NCBI GenBank assembly: GCA_043810515.1
Contig: JBDRNZ010000026.1
Location: forward strand, 1-16,973
DNA: 16,973 nt
Source: WJKQ01 sp043810515
Lineage (GTDB): Bacteria; Patescibacteriota; Gracilibacteria; UBA1369; LOWO2-01-FULL-3
Direction of reading: 5' to 3'
Position numbers and translations under genes: made by a program. Below are positions 1 through 6,787 of the stretch, one piece after another. Under the pieces are notes generated by a model. The model saw only the letters and a list, made by a program, of their open reading frames with translations. It had not been told where the DNA came from and made no database searches. Numbering within the stretch: the stretch's first letter is position 1; the number at the start of each line of letters is the position of its first letter.

Positions 1-1262
1 ATTTCTTTTGGAATCAGCCCGACTGTTCCGACAAAAATCAGTGGTTTTCCTTTGTATCTTTCGTTGAAATACACAAACCCCTGAGGTGTCGGGATTCCGC
101 TTGTGTTTCCGCCGGCATTTACGCCGTCCACGACCCCTTCAAGAATTTTTTTTGGGGGAATGGCCGGGCTTTTCAGCTCTTCGTCGCGGTAAATTGGTTC
201 CTCGTCAGATGGGTAGCCTGTGCAGAATCCGTATTTGTTTATGATTGGTTTTGCGCCTTTTCCAAAACCGATTGTGTCGCGGTTGACACCTACGATTCCC
301 GTGATTGCTCCACCGAACGGATCGAGCGCGGACGGGCTGTTGTGTGTTTCGGCTTTGTCGGTTATGACCCAGTTTTCATCGAAAAGTATTCCTCCGGAAT
401 TGTCCGAAAATACTGATACGCAGAAGTCTTTTGAGCCTTTTTTGTTGCGAATATCTTTTGTGGCTTTTTTGATGTAGCTCTTGTAAAGGCCTTCATCGTT
501 GTCATCGATTTTTGCCGCGAAAATTGTGTGTTTGCAGTGCTCCGACCAGGTCTGGGCGAGCGATTCGAGCTCGACGTCTGTCGGTTCACGTTTTTCTTTG
601 TCAAAATAATCCTTGATTGTGTCCATCTGGTCTTTATCCAGGGCCAACGGGCCGCGGCGCGTGCCGTTAAGATCTTGAATTCCTTCTTTCGAAAGAATTT
701 TTAAGTCTTTTTCGGGAATATCGAGATTGACTTTGTCGGCTTTTGGATGAGCTTCGAGTTCGACTTTTGGAACGATAATATCCATTCCTTTATTTTCAAT
801 ATATCTTTCGTGATTTTTTATGTGAATTCTCTGGATCAGATCATTTGCGAGTTCTTTTCCGACATGAGCGACGTCCGCTTCTTTCAATTCTCCTTTTATA
901 AAAATCAGAGTGGAGCTGTGGACGCTTTCTTCGCCTTCAAATTTTGTTTTGAACAAATCCTCGACGGTTTCTTTTGCGGTATTTCCAATATTATCTGTCA
1001 CACCGGGCAGAAAACCGATTTCAAGCGCGAAATCAAAATCTACGTTGTCGTTGTAGCTATCTATAAGGTAGTCCTGCGAAATGGGATTTGAGAGGGCTCT
1101 GGCGATTTCTTTAAGCTGATCCGGAGAGAAGTCTTTGTTTATGGTGTAGACTTCGACGACTTTTGCGTCGGAGGCTGAAAAACCCAAAGAGTCTATCTTC
1201 TTTTTCATTATGGTCGAACGTGTGTCGTTTACTTTTGTGAAGACTTCGATTCTGTGTGACAT
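1..1262 (-). CDS. purL: Phosphoribosylformylglycinamidine synthase (PurL), large type with PurS-like N-terminus; 3' part outside window
   Basis: PurL makes formylglycinamidine ribonucleotide from FGAR, glutamine and ATP in cytosolic de novo purine synthesis. The frame is open from an ATG at 1262 to the left edge, about 420 codons. Residues ~3-75 and ~90-175 look like two PurS-type repeats; the second contains PGVTDNIGNTA. The linker has the FGAM synthase signature SEHCKH at 240-245, and the AIRS-type ATP domain begins with ETHNSPSALDPFGGA at ~305-319, followed by GFGKGAKP. SEHC lies near residue 240, far from the N-terminus, so this is not the small ~740-residue PurL that works with a separate PurS. 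Whether the C-terminal glutaminase is fused cannot be seen. It lies 69 nt downstream of secA and may be cotranscribed with it. No SD precedes the ATG. The family call is secure; the subtype is inferred. Confidence 0.93.
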   Translation of the reverse strand, partial: MSHRIEVFTKVNDTRSTIMKKKIDSLGFSASDAKVVEVYTINKDFSPDQLKEIARALSNPISQDYLIDSYNDNVDFDFALEIGFLPGVTDNIGNTAKETVEDLFKTKFEGEESVHSSTLIFIKGELKEADVAHVGKELANDLIQRIHIKNHERYIENKGMDIIVPKVELEAHPKADKVNLDIPEKDLKILSKEGIQDLNGTRRGPLALDKDQMDTIKDYFDKEKREPTDVELESLAQTWSEHCKHTIFAAKIDDNDEGLYKSYIKKATKDIRNKKGSKDFCVSVFSDNSGGILFDENWVITDKAETHNSPSALDPFGGAITGIVGVNRDTIGFGKGAKPIINKYGFCTGYPSDEEPIYRDEELKSPAIPPKKILEGVVDGVNAGGNTSGIPTPQGFVYFNERYKGKPLIFVGTVGLIPKE

Positions 1263-1299
1263 TTCAAAAGTGAAAATAAGAAAATATATGCCCGAATAA

Positions 1300-1329
1300 A
1301 AGATAGCATTTGAGACTGGGGTGTTGCAA
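1300..1329 (-). promoter_or_regulatory. Possible weak promoter for purL
   Basis: On the minus strand TTGCAA (1329-1324) is followed after 18 nt by TATCTT (1305-1300), preceded by TGC as in an extended -10. The same TTGCAA serves as -35 in the much clearer rnpB promoter. It would give a leader of about 30 nt before the purL ATG. The -10 is only 4/6, and the -35 sits at the very end of secA, so read-through from secA is an equal possibility. Confidence 0.3.
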
Positions 1330-1331
1330 TC

Positions 1332-4016
1332 CTATCTTCCGTGGCAGTGTTTGTACTTTTTGCCGCTGCCGCATGGGCAGGGATCGTTGCGGCCGACTTT
1401 TTTGAAGGTGGTGGCGGACTGGCCGGAAGGTGTGGTGGCGGAAACGACTACCGGATTTTCCGATTGTTCCGTGTTTAAAGTTGTGTGGGTTACGGACATT
1501 GGCTGTACTACCGATCTTCGTTCTCCGGAAAGGGGAGCTGCGATCTGATTTTCATTTGTCTGGACGTTTCTGACTTCAGCCTGTGCTCTCTGAAGCATTG
1601 TCTGCGGGACAACTTTTTCGAGATCGACTTTGAAGAGCGTATTTACCGTGTTTGCGGTTGTCATTCCTATCATTTCGTTGAAAGTTTCGTACGCTTGCGA
1701 TTTGTATTCGACAAGCGGATCTCTTTGGGCATAGCCGCTGAACGCAACGTTTTCGCGCAGGTATGACATTTCATCTATGTGTTCCATCCAGAGAGTGTCG
1801 GCGGCGCGAAGATATACCGCTTTTTCGATTTTTCGCATGAGCTCTTTGTCCGGGAGGGATTCTTCGCGGGCGGCATATGATTCTTTAAGGTATTTTTTTA
1901 CTTTTTCTATGAGTTTATCCTGATCGTGAATTCTCTCAAGGTCGTCAAGTTTTAGTGGATTTTCAGTATCCTTGTGGATTGCCGTAACCGCTTCATAGAT
2001 TTCTTTGTAATCCCATTGGTTTTGTTGTCTTTCGCCGGTATGATTTCTGACAATTCCCTCAGCTGTTTCGTCGATCATTTTGAGAATGTCTTTGTGAAGG
2101 TCATCTCTTTTTAAGAATTCCTGTCGGTTTTTGTAAACGATTTCTCTGTGAACATTCATGACGTCGTCGTATTCCACAAGGTGTTTTCTGATGTCGAAAT
2201 TTCTGCCCTCAACTTTTTTTTGCGCGCTTTCGATTGATCTGGAGATCATTCTGTTTTGAATCGGGGTGTCTTCGGGAAATTTCAAAATATTCATCATATT
2301 TTTTATTTTGTCTCCGCCAAAAAGACGCATCAGTTCGTCTTCCATTGATACGTAAAACTGGCTTGCTCCCGGATCACCCTGACGTCCACAACGTCCGCGC
2401 AGCTGGTTGTCGATTCTGCGCGCTTCATGACGCTCCGTGCCCAAAACAAAAAGTCCGCCAAGCTCTTTTACTCCGTCTCCGAGCTTTATATCGGTTCCGC
2501 GGCCCGCCATGTTTGTCGCGATTGTGACGGCGCCTTTTTCTCCCGCTTTTTCGACGATCTCGGCTTCTTTTTCGTGATGTTTTGCGTTCAAAACGCTGTG
2601 GGGAACTCCTTCGATATTGAGAAGTTTGCTGACTATTTCTGATTTTTCTACAGAGATTGTGCCCACAAGAACAGGCTGTCCTTTGTCATGGAGCTCTTTG
2701 ATTTTTTTGACGGCGGCAAGGTATTTCCCTTTCTGGGTTTTGTATATCATGTCATCCTGATCAGCTCTTACTATGGGTCTGTTTGTCGGAATTACGATCG
2801 TTTCCAGCCCGTATATCTGGTAAAACTCTTCTGCCTCGGTTGCTGCTGTTCCGGTCATGCCTCCCAGTTTTTCAAATAACCGGAAGTAATTTTGAAATGT
2901 TACCGTGGCCAGGGTTTTTGATTCTCTTTTTATCTCAACGTTTTCTTTCGCTTCAATTGCCTGATGGAGTCCATGCGAATATCTTCTTCCCGGCATCAGG
3001 CGTCCCGTGAATTCATCTATTATTATTATTTGTCCCTCCTGAATCATGTAATCAACATCCGATTTGTAGCAGGCTTGTGCGCGAAGTGCCTGCTCAATGT
3101 GATGCACTTCCGCAAATCCACCTTCCGTGTAAATGTTTTCCATCCCGAGCATCTGTTCCATTTTTGCTATTCCTTCTTCTGTAAGAGTTGCCGTTTTTGC
3201 TTTTTCGTCTATGTCGTAATGCGTGTTTTCCTGTAATTGCGAAATGAGTTGGGAGTATTTTTGATATTTTGACGTTGATTCCTCGGCCGGTGCTGAAATT
3301 ATGAGTGGTGTTCTTGCTTCGTCGATAAGGATTGAGTCGACTTCGTCGACAATTGCGTAGTGCAGATTTCGTTGAACGATTTGCTCCGGATTTGTTGTCA
3401 TATTGTCCCTGAGATAATCAAATCCGAATTCATTGTTTGTTCCGTATGTTATATCGCAATTGTAGGCGGCGGATTTTTCTTCCGGGGACATTCCATGAAT
3501 ATTTACACCGACCGAAAGTCCGAGATAATTGTAAAGTCCGCCCATCCATTCCGCGTCACGTTGAGCCAGATATTCATTTACGGTTACGACAAAAACTCCT
3601 TTTTCCGTCAGCGCGTTCAGGTAAACCGGAAGGGTGCATACCAGAGTTTTTCCTTCACCTGTTTTCATTTCCGAAATGTTTCCCTGATGAAGCACGATTC
3701 CGCCTATGAGCTGGACGTCGTATGGAACCATATCCCATTCAACTTCTTTTTCTCTTACGTTCCATTTTTTGCCAACCAGATGGCGGCAGGCGGTTTTTAC
3801 GAGTGCAAAAGCTTCAGGCAGGATATCATCCAGCGTTTCGCCTTCGCGAAGCCTTTCTTTGAAAGCAGCGGTGTGAGCCAGAATGTCGTTTTGGTCTTTT
3901 ATCTCCGATTGATATTTTTCCTCGATTTTATTTATTTTCTCAACGATCGGACGTATCCGTTTTAGCGTTTTTTCGTTTACGTCTCCGATTAGCTTATTTA
4001 AAATTTTCCTTAGCAT
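1332..4016 (-). CDS. secA: Preprotein translocase ATPase SecA
   Basis: SecA is the cytosolic motor that pushes unfolded preproteins through SecYEG by ATP hydrolysis. The 894-residue product has normal family length. Visible motifs are Walker A MKTGEGKT at 117-124, DEVDSILIDEART at 224-236, MTGTA at 387-391, TNMAGRGTDI at 501-510 and the arginine-finger region GRCGRQGD at 541-548. The preprotein cross-linking domain lies between the two halves of nucleotide-binding domain 1. After a variable linker (~820-870) the protein ends in the zinc-binding SEC-C motif, with C880, C882, C891 and H892. That C-terminal tail contacts SecB or the ribosome in well-studied bacteria; SecB is not in this window. 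The start is the ATG at 4016, the only one placing the family N-terminus correctly; it has no SD. The stop is TAG. A promoter lies in the 57-nt gap upstream. Confidence 0.98.
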   Translation of the reverse strand: MLRKILNKLIGDVNEKTLKRIRPIVEKINKIEEKYQSEIKDQNDILAHTAAFKERLREGETLDDILPEAFALVKTACRHLVGKKWNVREKEVEWDMVPYDVQLIGGIVLHQGNISEMKTGEGKTLVCTLPVYLNALTEKGVFVVTVNEYLAQRDAEWMGGLYNYLGLSVGVNIHGMSPEEKSAAYNCDITYGTNNEFGFDYLRDNMTTNPEQIVQRNLHYAIVDEVDSILIDEARTPLIISAPAEESTSKYQKYSQLISQLQENTHYDIDEKAKTATLTEEGIAKMEQMLGMENIYTEGGFAEVHHIEQALRAQACYKSDVDYMIQEGQIIIIDEFTGRLMPGRRYSHGLHQAIEAKENVEIKRESKTLATVTFQNYFRLFEKLGGMTGTAATEAEEFYQIYGLETIVIPTNRPIVRADQDDMIYKTQKGKYLAAVKKIKELHDKGQPVLVGTISVEKSEIVSKLLNIEGVPHSVLNAKHHEKEAEIVEKAGEKGAVTIATNMAGRGTDIKLGDGVKELGGLFVLGTERHEARRIDNQLRGRCGRQGDPGASQFYVSMEDELMRLFGGDKIKNMMNILKFPEDTPIQNRMISRSIESAQKKVEGRNFDIRKHLVEYDDVMNVHREIVYKNRQEFLKRDDLHKDILKMIDETAEGIVRNHTGERQQNQWDYKEIYEAVTAIHKDTENPLKLDDLERIHDQDKLIEKVKKYLKESYAAREESLPDKELMRKIEKAVYLRAADTLWMEHIDEMSYLRENVAFSGYAQRDPLVEYKSQAYETFNEMIGMTTANTVNTLFKVDLEKVVPQTMLQRAQAEVRNVQTNENQIAAPLSGERRSVVQPMSVTHTTLNTEQSENPVVVSATTPSGQSATTFKKVGRNDPCPCGSGKKYKHCHGR

Positions 4017-4042
4017 GATGGGTAATATTTTTTATTGAAACG

Positions 4043-4071
4043 ATTGTAACACTTATTGACTCTTTTGAAAG
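4043..4071 (-). promoter_or_regulatory. Probable secA promoter (extended -10)
   Basis: In the gap between the sugar transferase stop and secA the minus strand has TACAAT (4048-4043) preceded by TGT, making an extended -10 (TGn). A weak -35 lies 16-17 nt upstream, CTTTCA or TTTCAA, near 4071-4065. The expected start of transcription near 4036 leaves a leader of about 20 nt. The position and extended -10 support the call; the poor -35 limits it. Confidence 0.42.
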
Positions 4072-4073
4072 TT

Positions 4074-5477
4074 TTATTCTTTGTATCCCTTTAGAATAAC
4101 TCCGAGTGTTTTGAATATTATTTTTAAGTCGAGCCATGCGGACCAGTTTTCGATGTAGTATCTGTCCAGTTTTACCTCTTCCTCAAAGCTCAGGTCCGAA
4201 CGTCCTCTTGTCTGTGAGAGGCCGGTTAAGCCGGGTTTTATTGTCAGGACAAAACGGTGGTGATTTTTGTAGTTTGCGACTTCTTCGGGAAGGTGAGGTC
4301 TTGGGCCGACAAGACTCATGTTTCCGACCAAAACATTCCAAAACTGTGGTAGTTCGTCTATCGAATATTTTCTTATAAATTTTCCTGTTTTTGTTATTCT
4401 CGGATCGTCTTTTATTTTTACAAGTGGGCCGTCTGTTCTCAGATTTTTTTCGGCCAGATGCGTATATCTCAGGCTATCTGTTTTATTCCTCATTGAACGG
4501 AACTTGTAGAATTTGAAAAGTTTGCCGTATTGTCCGACTCTTTTTGCCGGAGATCCGTCGTCGCGTTTTGTGAAAAATACCGGACCTTTCGAATCTATTT
4601 TTATCGCAATCGCGGTTGCGATAAATACCGGCGATAAAATTATCATTCCCAATATTGAGCCGATTATGTCCATGATTCTTTTTGCAACTTTTCCCCAGCC
4701 GTCGAGAGGTGTAGGGTTTAGCGTTATTATCGGTATCGATTTTATTGTTTCTACGTCGATGTTGGTTCTGCGGACATCGACCATGTCCGGGATGAAACGG
4801 TAATTTATGTGGTGCAGGTCGCAGATTTCGAGAATATTTTCCGCCTGTTCCTGCGAGATATTTGATTTTGTCTGAATTATTTCGTCCACTTTTTTCCCTT
4901 TTATTGTTTTTTCCAGATTTTCCGCGCCGTCGATTGTTCCCGCTATGCTGTATCTTGGATCATTCGAAAACAGACTGCTTATCTCTTTTGTTACGTTGTT
5001 ATCGCCGATGAATAGAAGTCTGCGCCGCCCTATTCCCATTTTTAAAAATATTCTCTGAATTATTCTGATTACTCCTCTGCCGAAAGTTACGAAAATTATC
5101 GTCAGACTGAAGCCGTAAATTATCGCGAGTCTGGAAAATGGAAATGTCCTCGTGAAAAAGAAATATGTGATTATGGCCATTGCCCAGATTCCTCCGAGCA
5201 GAAAGACTTTTTTTGATTCTTTTGAGAATTTTAATGTCGTCCTCATCGTGTACATTTTTCCTATTACAAAAATTGCCAGAAGTGTCAGCGCTGCGCAAGC
5301 GCTGAAATCCATGTATTCACGGATGGTCGGAAGGACGCTGTAATCAATGGGTTTCGCTATTCCACTTATCGGTTCGGTTATCAGCCTTAATTTGTATGCT
5401 GTCAAAAAGGCCAGGATTACCATTATAAAATCGATGGGGATGCGGATGATTCCGAAAAATATTTCAAAACGTTTCAT
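4074..5477 (-). CDS. Polyprenyl-phosphate sugar-1-phosphate transferase (WbaP/WcaJ-type, bacterial sugar transferase family)
   Basis: This membrane enzyme moves a sugar-1-phosphate from a nucleotide sugar to undecaprenyl phosphate, the first step of exopolysaccharide, capsule or glycan-unit synthesis. The 467-residue protein has four predicted N-terminal membrane helices (~10-28, 58-75, 90-108, 115-133), a central Rossmann-like domain (~154-240), a further hydrophobic segment near 275-292, and the C-terminal catalytic domain. Catalytic-domain signatures are KFYKFRSM at ~322-329, DPRITKTGKFIRK at ~358-370, the DELPQFWNVL block at ~374-383 and MSLVGPRP at ~387-394. Length and order match the WcaJ-like fold. 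The start is the ATG at 5477. An in-frame ATG at 5513 lies inside the RNase P RNA and is rejected. The actual sugar cannot be read from sequence. galU in this window supplies UDP-glucose, a plausible but unproven donor. The leader is U/A-rich without SD. Confidence 0.9.
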   Translation of the reverse strand: MKRFEIFFGIIRIPIDFIMVILAFLTAYKLRLITEPISGIAKPIDYSVLPTIREYMDFSACAALTLLAIFVIGKMYTMRTTLKFSKESKKVFLLGGIWAMAIITYFFFTRTFPFSRLAIIYGFSLTIIFVTFGRGVIRIIQRIFLKMGIGRRRLLFIGDNNVTKEISSLFSNDPRYSIAGTIDGAENLEKTIKGKKVDEIIQTKSNISQEQAENILEICDLHHINYRFIPDMVDVRRTNIDVETIKSIPIITLNPTPLDGWGKVAKRIMDIIGSILGMIILSPVFIATAIAIKIDSKGPVFFTKRDDGSPAKRVGQYGKLFKFYKFRSMRNKTDSLRYTHLAEKNLRTDGPLVKIKDDPRITKTGKFIRKYSIDELPQFWNVLVGNMSLVGPRPHLPEEVANYKNHHRFVLTIKPGLTGLSQTRGRSDLSFEEEVKLDRYYIENWSAWLDLKIIFKTLGVILKGYKE

Positions 5478-5571
5478 GTTTTTATAAATAAAAGCTCTTA
5501 AACAAGCCGTCATAAGCCGAGTTCTGTGCCTGCCCCGTCTTGTTAGCCGGGGGGTGTGATCATCTATCTTG

Positions 5572-5587
5572 CCCCGCCTTGGCGGGG
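5572..5587 (-). repeat. GC palindrome copy 4 in rnpB (probable P18 helix)
   Basis: CCCCGCC and GGCGGGG separated by two bases form a perfect 7-bp inverted repeat. By order in the RNA this corresponds to P18, between CCGCTAGA and the GATAGATGATCACA region. Steric limits would open the closing pairs, and the tip (CAAG-like) is not a GNRA tetraloop. Confidence 0.8.
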
Positions 5588-5706
5588 TCTAGCGGTGAGA
5601 AGATTTTCATGCATTTGGAGGCGTAAAAATCTTTCCATCTCACCTTGCACCTTGTAGGGTTTACCGAATCGTATTTGGAGATCACTTAACGTGACCTTGT
5701 TTGATT

Positions 5707-5721
5707 CCCCGCTTAGCGGGG
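5707..5721 (-). repeat. GC palindrome copy 3 in rnpB (probable P12 helix)
   Basis: CCCCGCT and AGCGGGG flank a single base. It follows GGTGAAAAG on the minus strand, where P12 is expected in type A RNase P RNAs. The helix is very short for P12. Confidence 0.75.
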
Positions 5722-5734
5722 CTTTTCACCTTTT

Positions 5735-5754
5735 GTCCCCGCCAGGGCGGGGAC
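5735..5754 (-). repeat. GC palindrome copy 2 in rnpB (probable P9 helix)
   Basis: An 8-bp stem GTCCCCGC/GCGGGGAC with a four-base tip, CCTG on the RNA strand. It lies just after the conserved ACAGAGA segment, the expected place of P9. The tip is not GNRA. Confidence 0.75.
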
Positions 5755-5784
5755 TAGTATAGTCTCTGTGGCACTTTCCCTGCT

Positions 5785-5802
5785 CCCCGCCTTTGGGCGG
5801 GG
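5785..5802 (-). repeat. GC palindrome copy 1 in rnpB (probable P8 region)
   Basis: A 7-bp stem CCCCGCC/GGCGGGG with a four-base loop, CAAA on the RNA strand. It lies between the P7-like GGTAACACC segment and the conserved ACAGAGA segment. Helix assignment is by order only. Confidence 0.75.
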
Positions 5803-5906
5803 GCGGCGCGGTGTTACCGGCTACAATTTTCCGTGGTGCTCGGACTTTCCTCTCCCTGACTAAAGGCCGGGGAGCGATCACTCAAACTTGTTTAAGAGCA
5901 GAGGCT

Positions 5907-5934
5907 ATTATAATGAATTTGGTCTTTTTTGCAA
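5907..5934 (-). promoter_or_regulatory. rnpB promoter
   Basis: A perfect TATAAT (5912-5907) lies 16 nt downstream of TTGCAA (5934-5929) on the minus strand. A start about 7 nt beyond the -10 falls on 5899/5900, which coincides with the first base of the P1 helix. The agreement of two independent predictions makes this one of the firmest promoters here. It overlaps no coding sequence and follows the ftcD stop directly. Confidence 0.82.
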
Positions 5935-5937
5935 GGA

Positions 5938-6777
5938 TCAGAAAGGAATTTCCTTGAAGGATTTTAGCCTGAGGGTTTTTTTGGGGGTTTTGGGGAGAGC
6001 CGAGTGGGGGACAAGGCCGATTATTTCGCTTTCTATGATTTTTACGCCGAATTTTTCCGATAATTTTTCTACGGTTTTGTAGACCTTTAAAGGTGGAGTG
6101 ATTTTGTAATCAGTAAGGTTCATTGAGACCTGCGTTATGCCTTTGCTTTTGAGCCGGATTCCGAGTGCTTTGACTGTTTTGAGACCGCCGGAATTTTCGC
6201 GAACGCGTTTTGCTATTTCTTTTGTCACCAAAATATCTTTTGTTTTCAGGTTTATGTTAAATGCGATGAGAATGCCGCGTACCCCGACTGCCGTTGCGCC
6301 GGCTTTTCCGGGTTTTGCCGGTCCGAAGTCCGGTTTTTTTGGCGGATGATTTCTTATGTTCGCGAGGTTTTTATTGAAAGAATCGGAAGCTGCTTTTTCA
6401 TAAAGATATACCGGAATCGAAAGCTCCTCTCCTATTTTTTTTCCGAGACGTTTTGCGAGTGTAATACATTTTTTATAGGTAATTCCTTTTAATGGAATTA
6501 ACGGAATGACATCTGTGGCCCCGATTCTGGGGTGTTCTCCCTTGTGTTTTGTGAGATCTATAAGTCTGGCTGCCGACTTTGTTCCTTCAAAAGCAGCCCG
6601 AATTACACTTTCCGGATTTCCGATAAAAGTTATGACGGATCTGTTGTGATCCGGATCCATATGAATGTCCAGAATTTTTATTCCGGAAATTTTCGCTATC
6701 GAATCTTTTATTTCCCGAATAGTCTTTTTGTTTTTTCCCTCGCTGAAATTTGGAACGCATTCGATTATAGCCGACAT
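5938..6777 (-). CDS. ftcD: Glutamate formimidoyltransferase (FtcD N-terminal type, stand-alone)
   Basis: Family members transfer a formimino or formyl group between glutamate and tetrahydrofolate. The 279-residue protein corresponds to the transferase half of the ~540-residue animal enzyme and has no cyclodeaminase domain. Signatures in order: ECVPNFSEG at 6-14, DPDHNRSV at 41-48, HKGEHPRIGATD at 78-89 with H82 aligning with the catalytic His82 of the mammalian enzyme, VYLYEKAA near 123-130, PDFGP near 149-153, AGATAVGVR near 158-166, GGLKTVKALG near 197-206 and QVSMNLTDY near 216-224. No histidine-degradation gene is nearby. Published work shows such enzymes can replace 5-formyl-THF cycloligase by moving the formyl group to glutamate, a reasonable job here given purL in the same region. 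It begins 10 nt after the TPR gene stop, so the two are probably cotranscribed. The stop is TGA. Confidence 0.92.
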   Translation of the reverse strand: MSAIIECVPNFSEGKNKKTIREIKDSIAKISGIKILDIHMDPDHNRSVITFIGNPESVIRAAFEGTKSAARLIDLTKHKGEHPRIGATDVIPLIPLKGITYKKCITLAKRLGKKIGEELSIPVYLYEKAASDSFNKNLANIRNHPPKKPDFGPAKPGKAGATAVGVRGILIAFNINLKTKDILVTKEIAKRVRENSGGLKTVKALGIRLKSKGITQVSMNLTDYKITPPLKVYKTVEKLSEKFGVKIIESEIIGLVPHSALPKTPKKTLRLKSFKEIPF

Positions 6778-6787
6778 GGCTATATTT

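Larger units (their letters stand above)
5494..5899 (-). ncRNA. rnpB: RNase P RNA (M1-type ribozyme)
   Basis: This is the catalytic RNA that removes 5' leaders from pre-tRNA. The conserved 5' core AGAGGAAAGTCCGAGC (starting near 5854) and the 3' core ACAGAACTCGGCTTATG (ending near 5511) form P4. The ends are set by a perfect 13-bp P1 helix, 5899-5887 pairing with 5506-5494, giving 406 nt. Other landmarks are ACAGAGACTATA near 5768, GGTGAAAAG near 5730, CGGTAAACCCTACAAGGTGCAAGG near 5665 and GATAGATGATCACA near 5560. The order fits a type A-like RNA. Four peripheral hairpins share one GC-rich palindrome, listed separately. P4 carries an A-U pair in place of the usual G-C. A near-consensus promoter places the transcription start within a base or two of the P1 5' end. 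No hairpin terminator follows the 3' end; the next gene begins 16 nt later. Confidence 0.97.

Noticed and set aside
3360..3965. Long plus-strand open frame (~200 codons) opposite secA
   Set aside because: It lies entirely antisense to conserved SecA motifs, has no family resemblance and shows Phe/Ser/Cys-rich composition typical of a reverse-strand shadow.
5478..5513. Sugar transferase starting at the ATG at 5513
   Set aside because: These codons are the 3' strand of RNase P P1 and flanking core. The ATG at 5477 directly precedes the conserved first membrane segment.
5572..5802. CRISPR-like array from the four GC palindromes
   Set aside because: Repeats are only 15-20 nt, irregularly spaced, and the intervals are conserved RNase P core, not spacers.
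6778..6787. Separate promoter or terminator between the TPR gene and ftcD
   Set aside because: The gap is only 10 nt and shows neither a hairpin nor hexamers; cotranscription is simpler.
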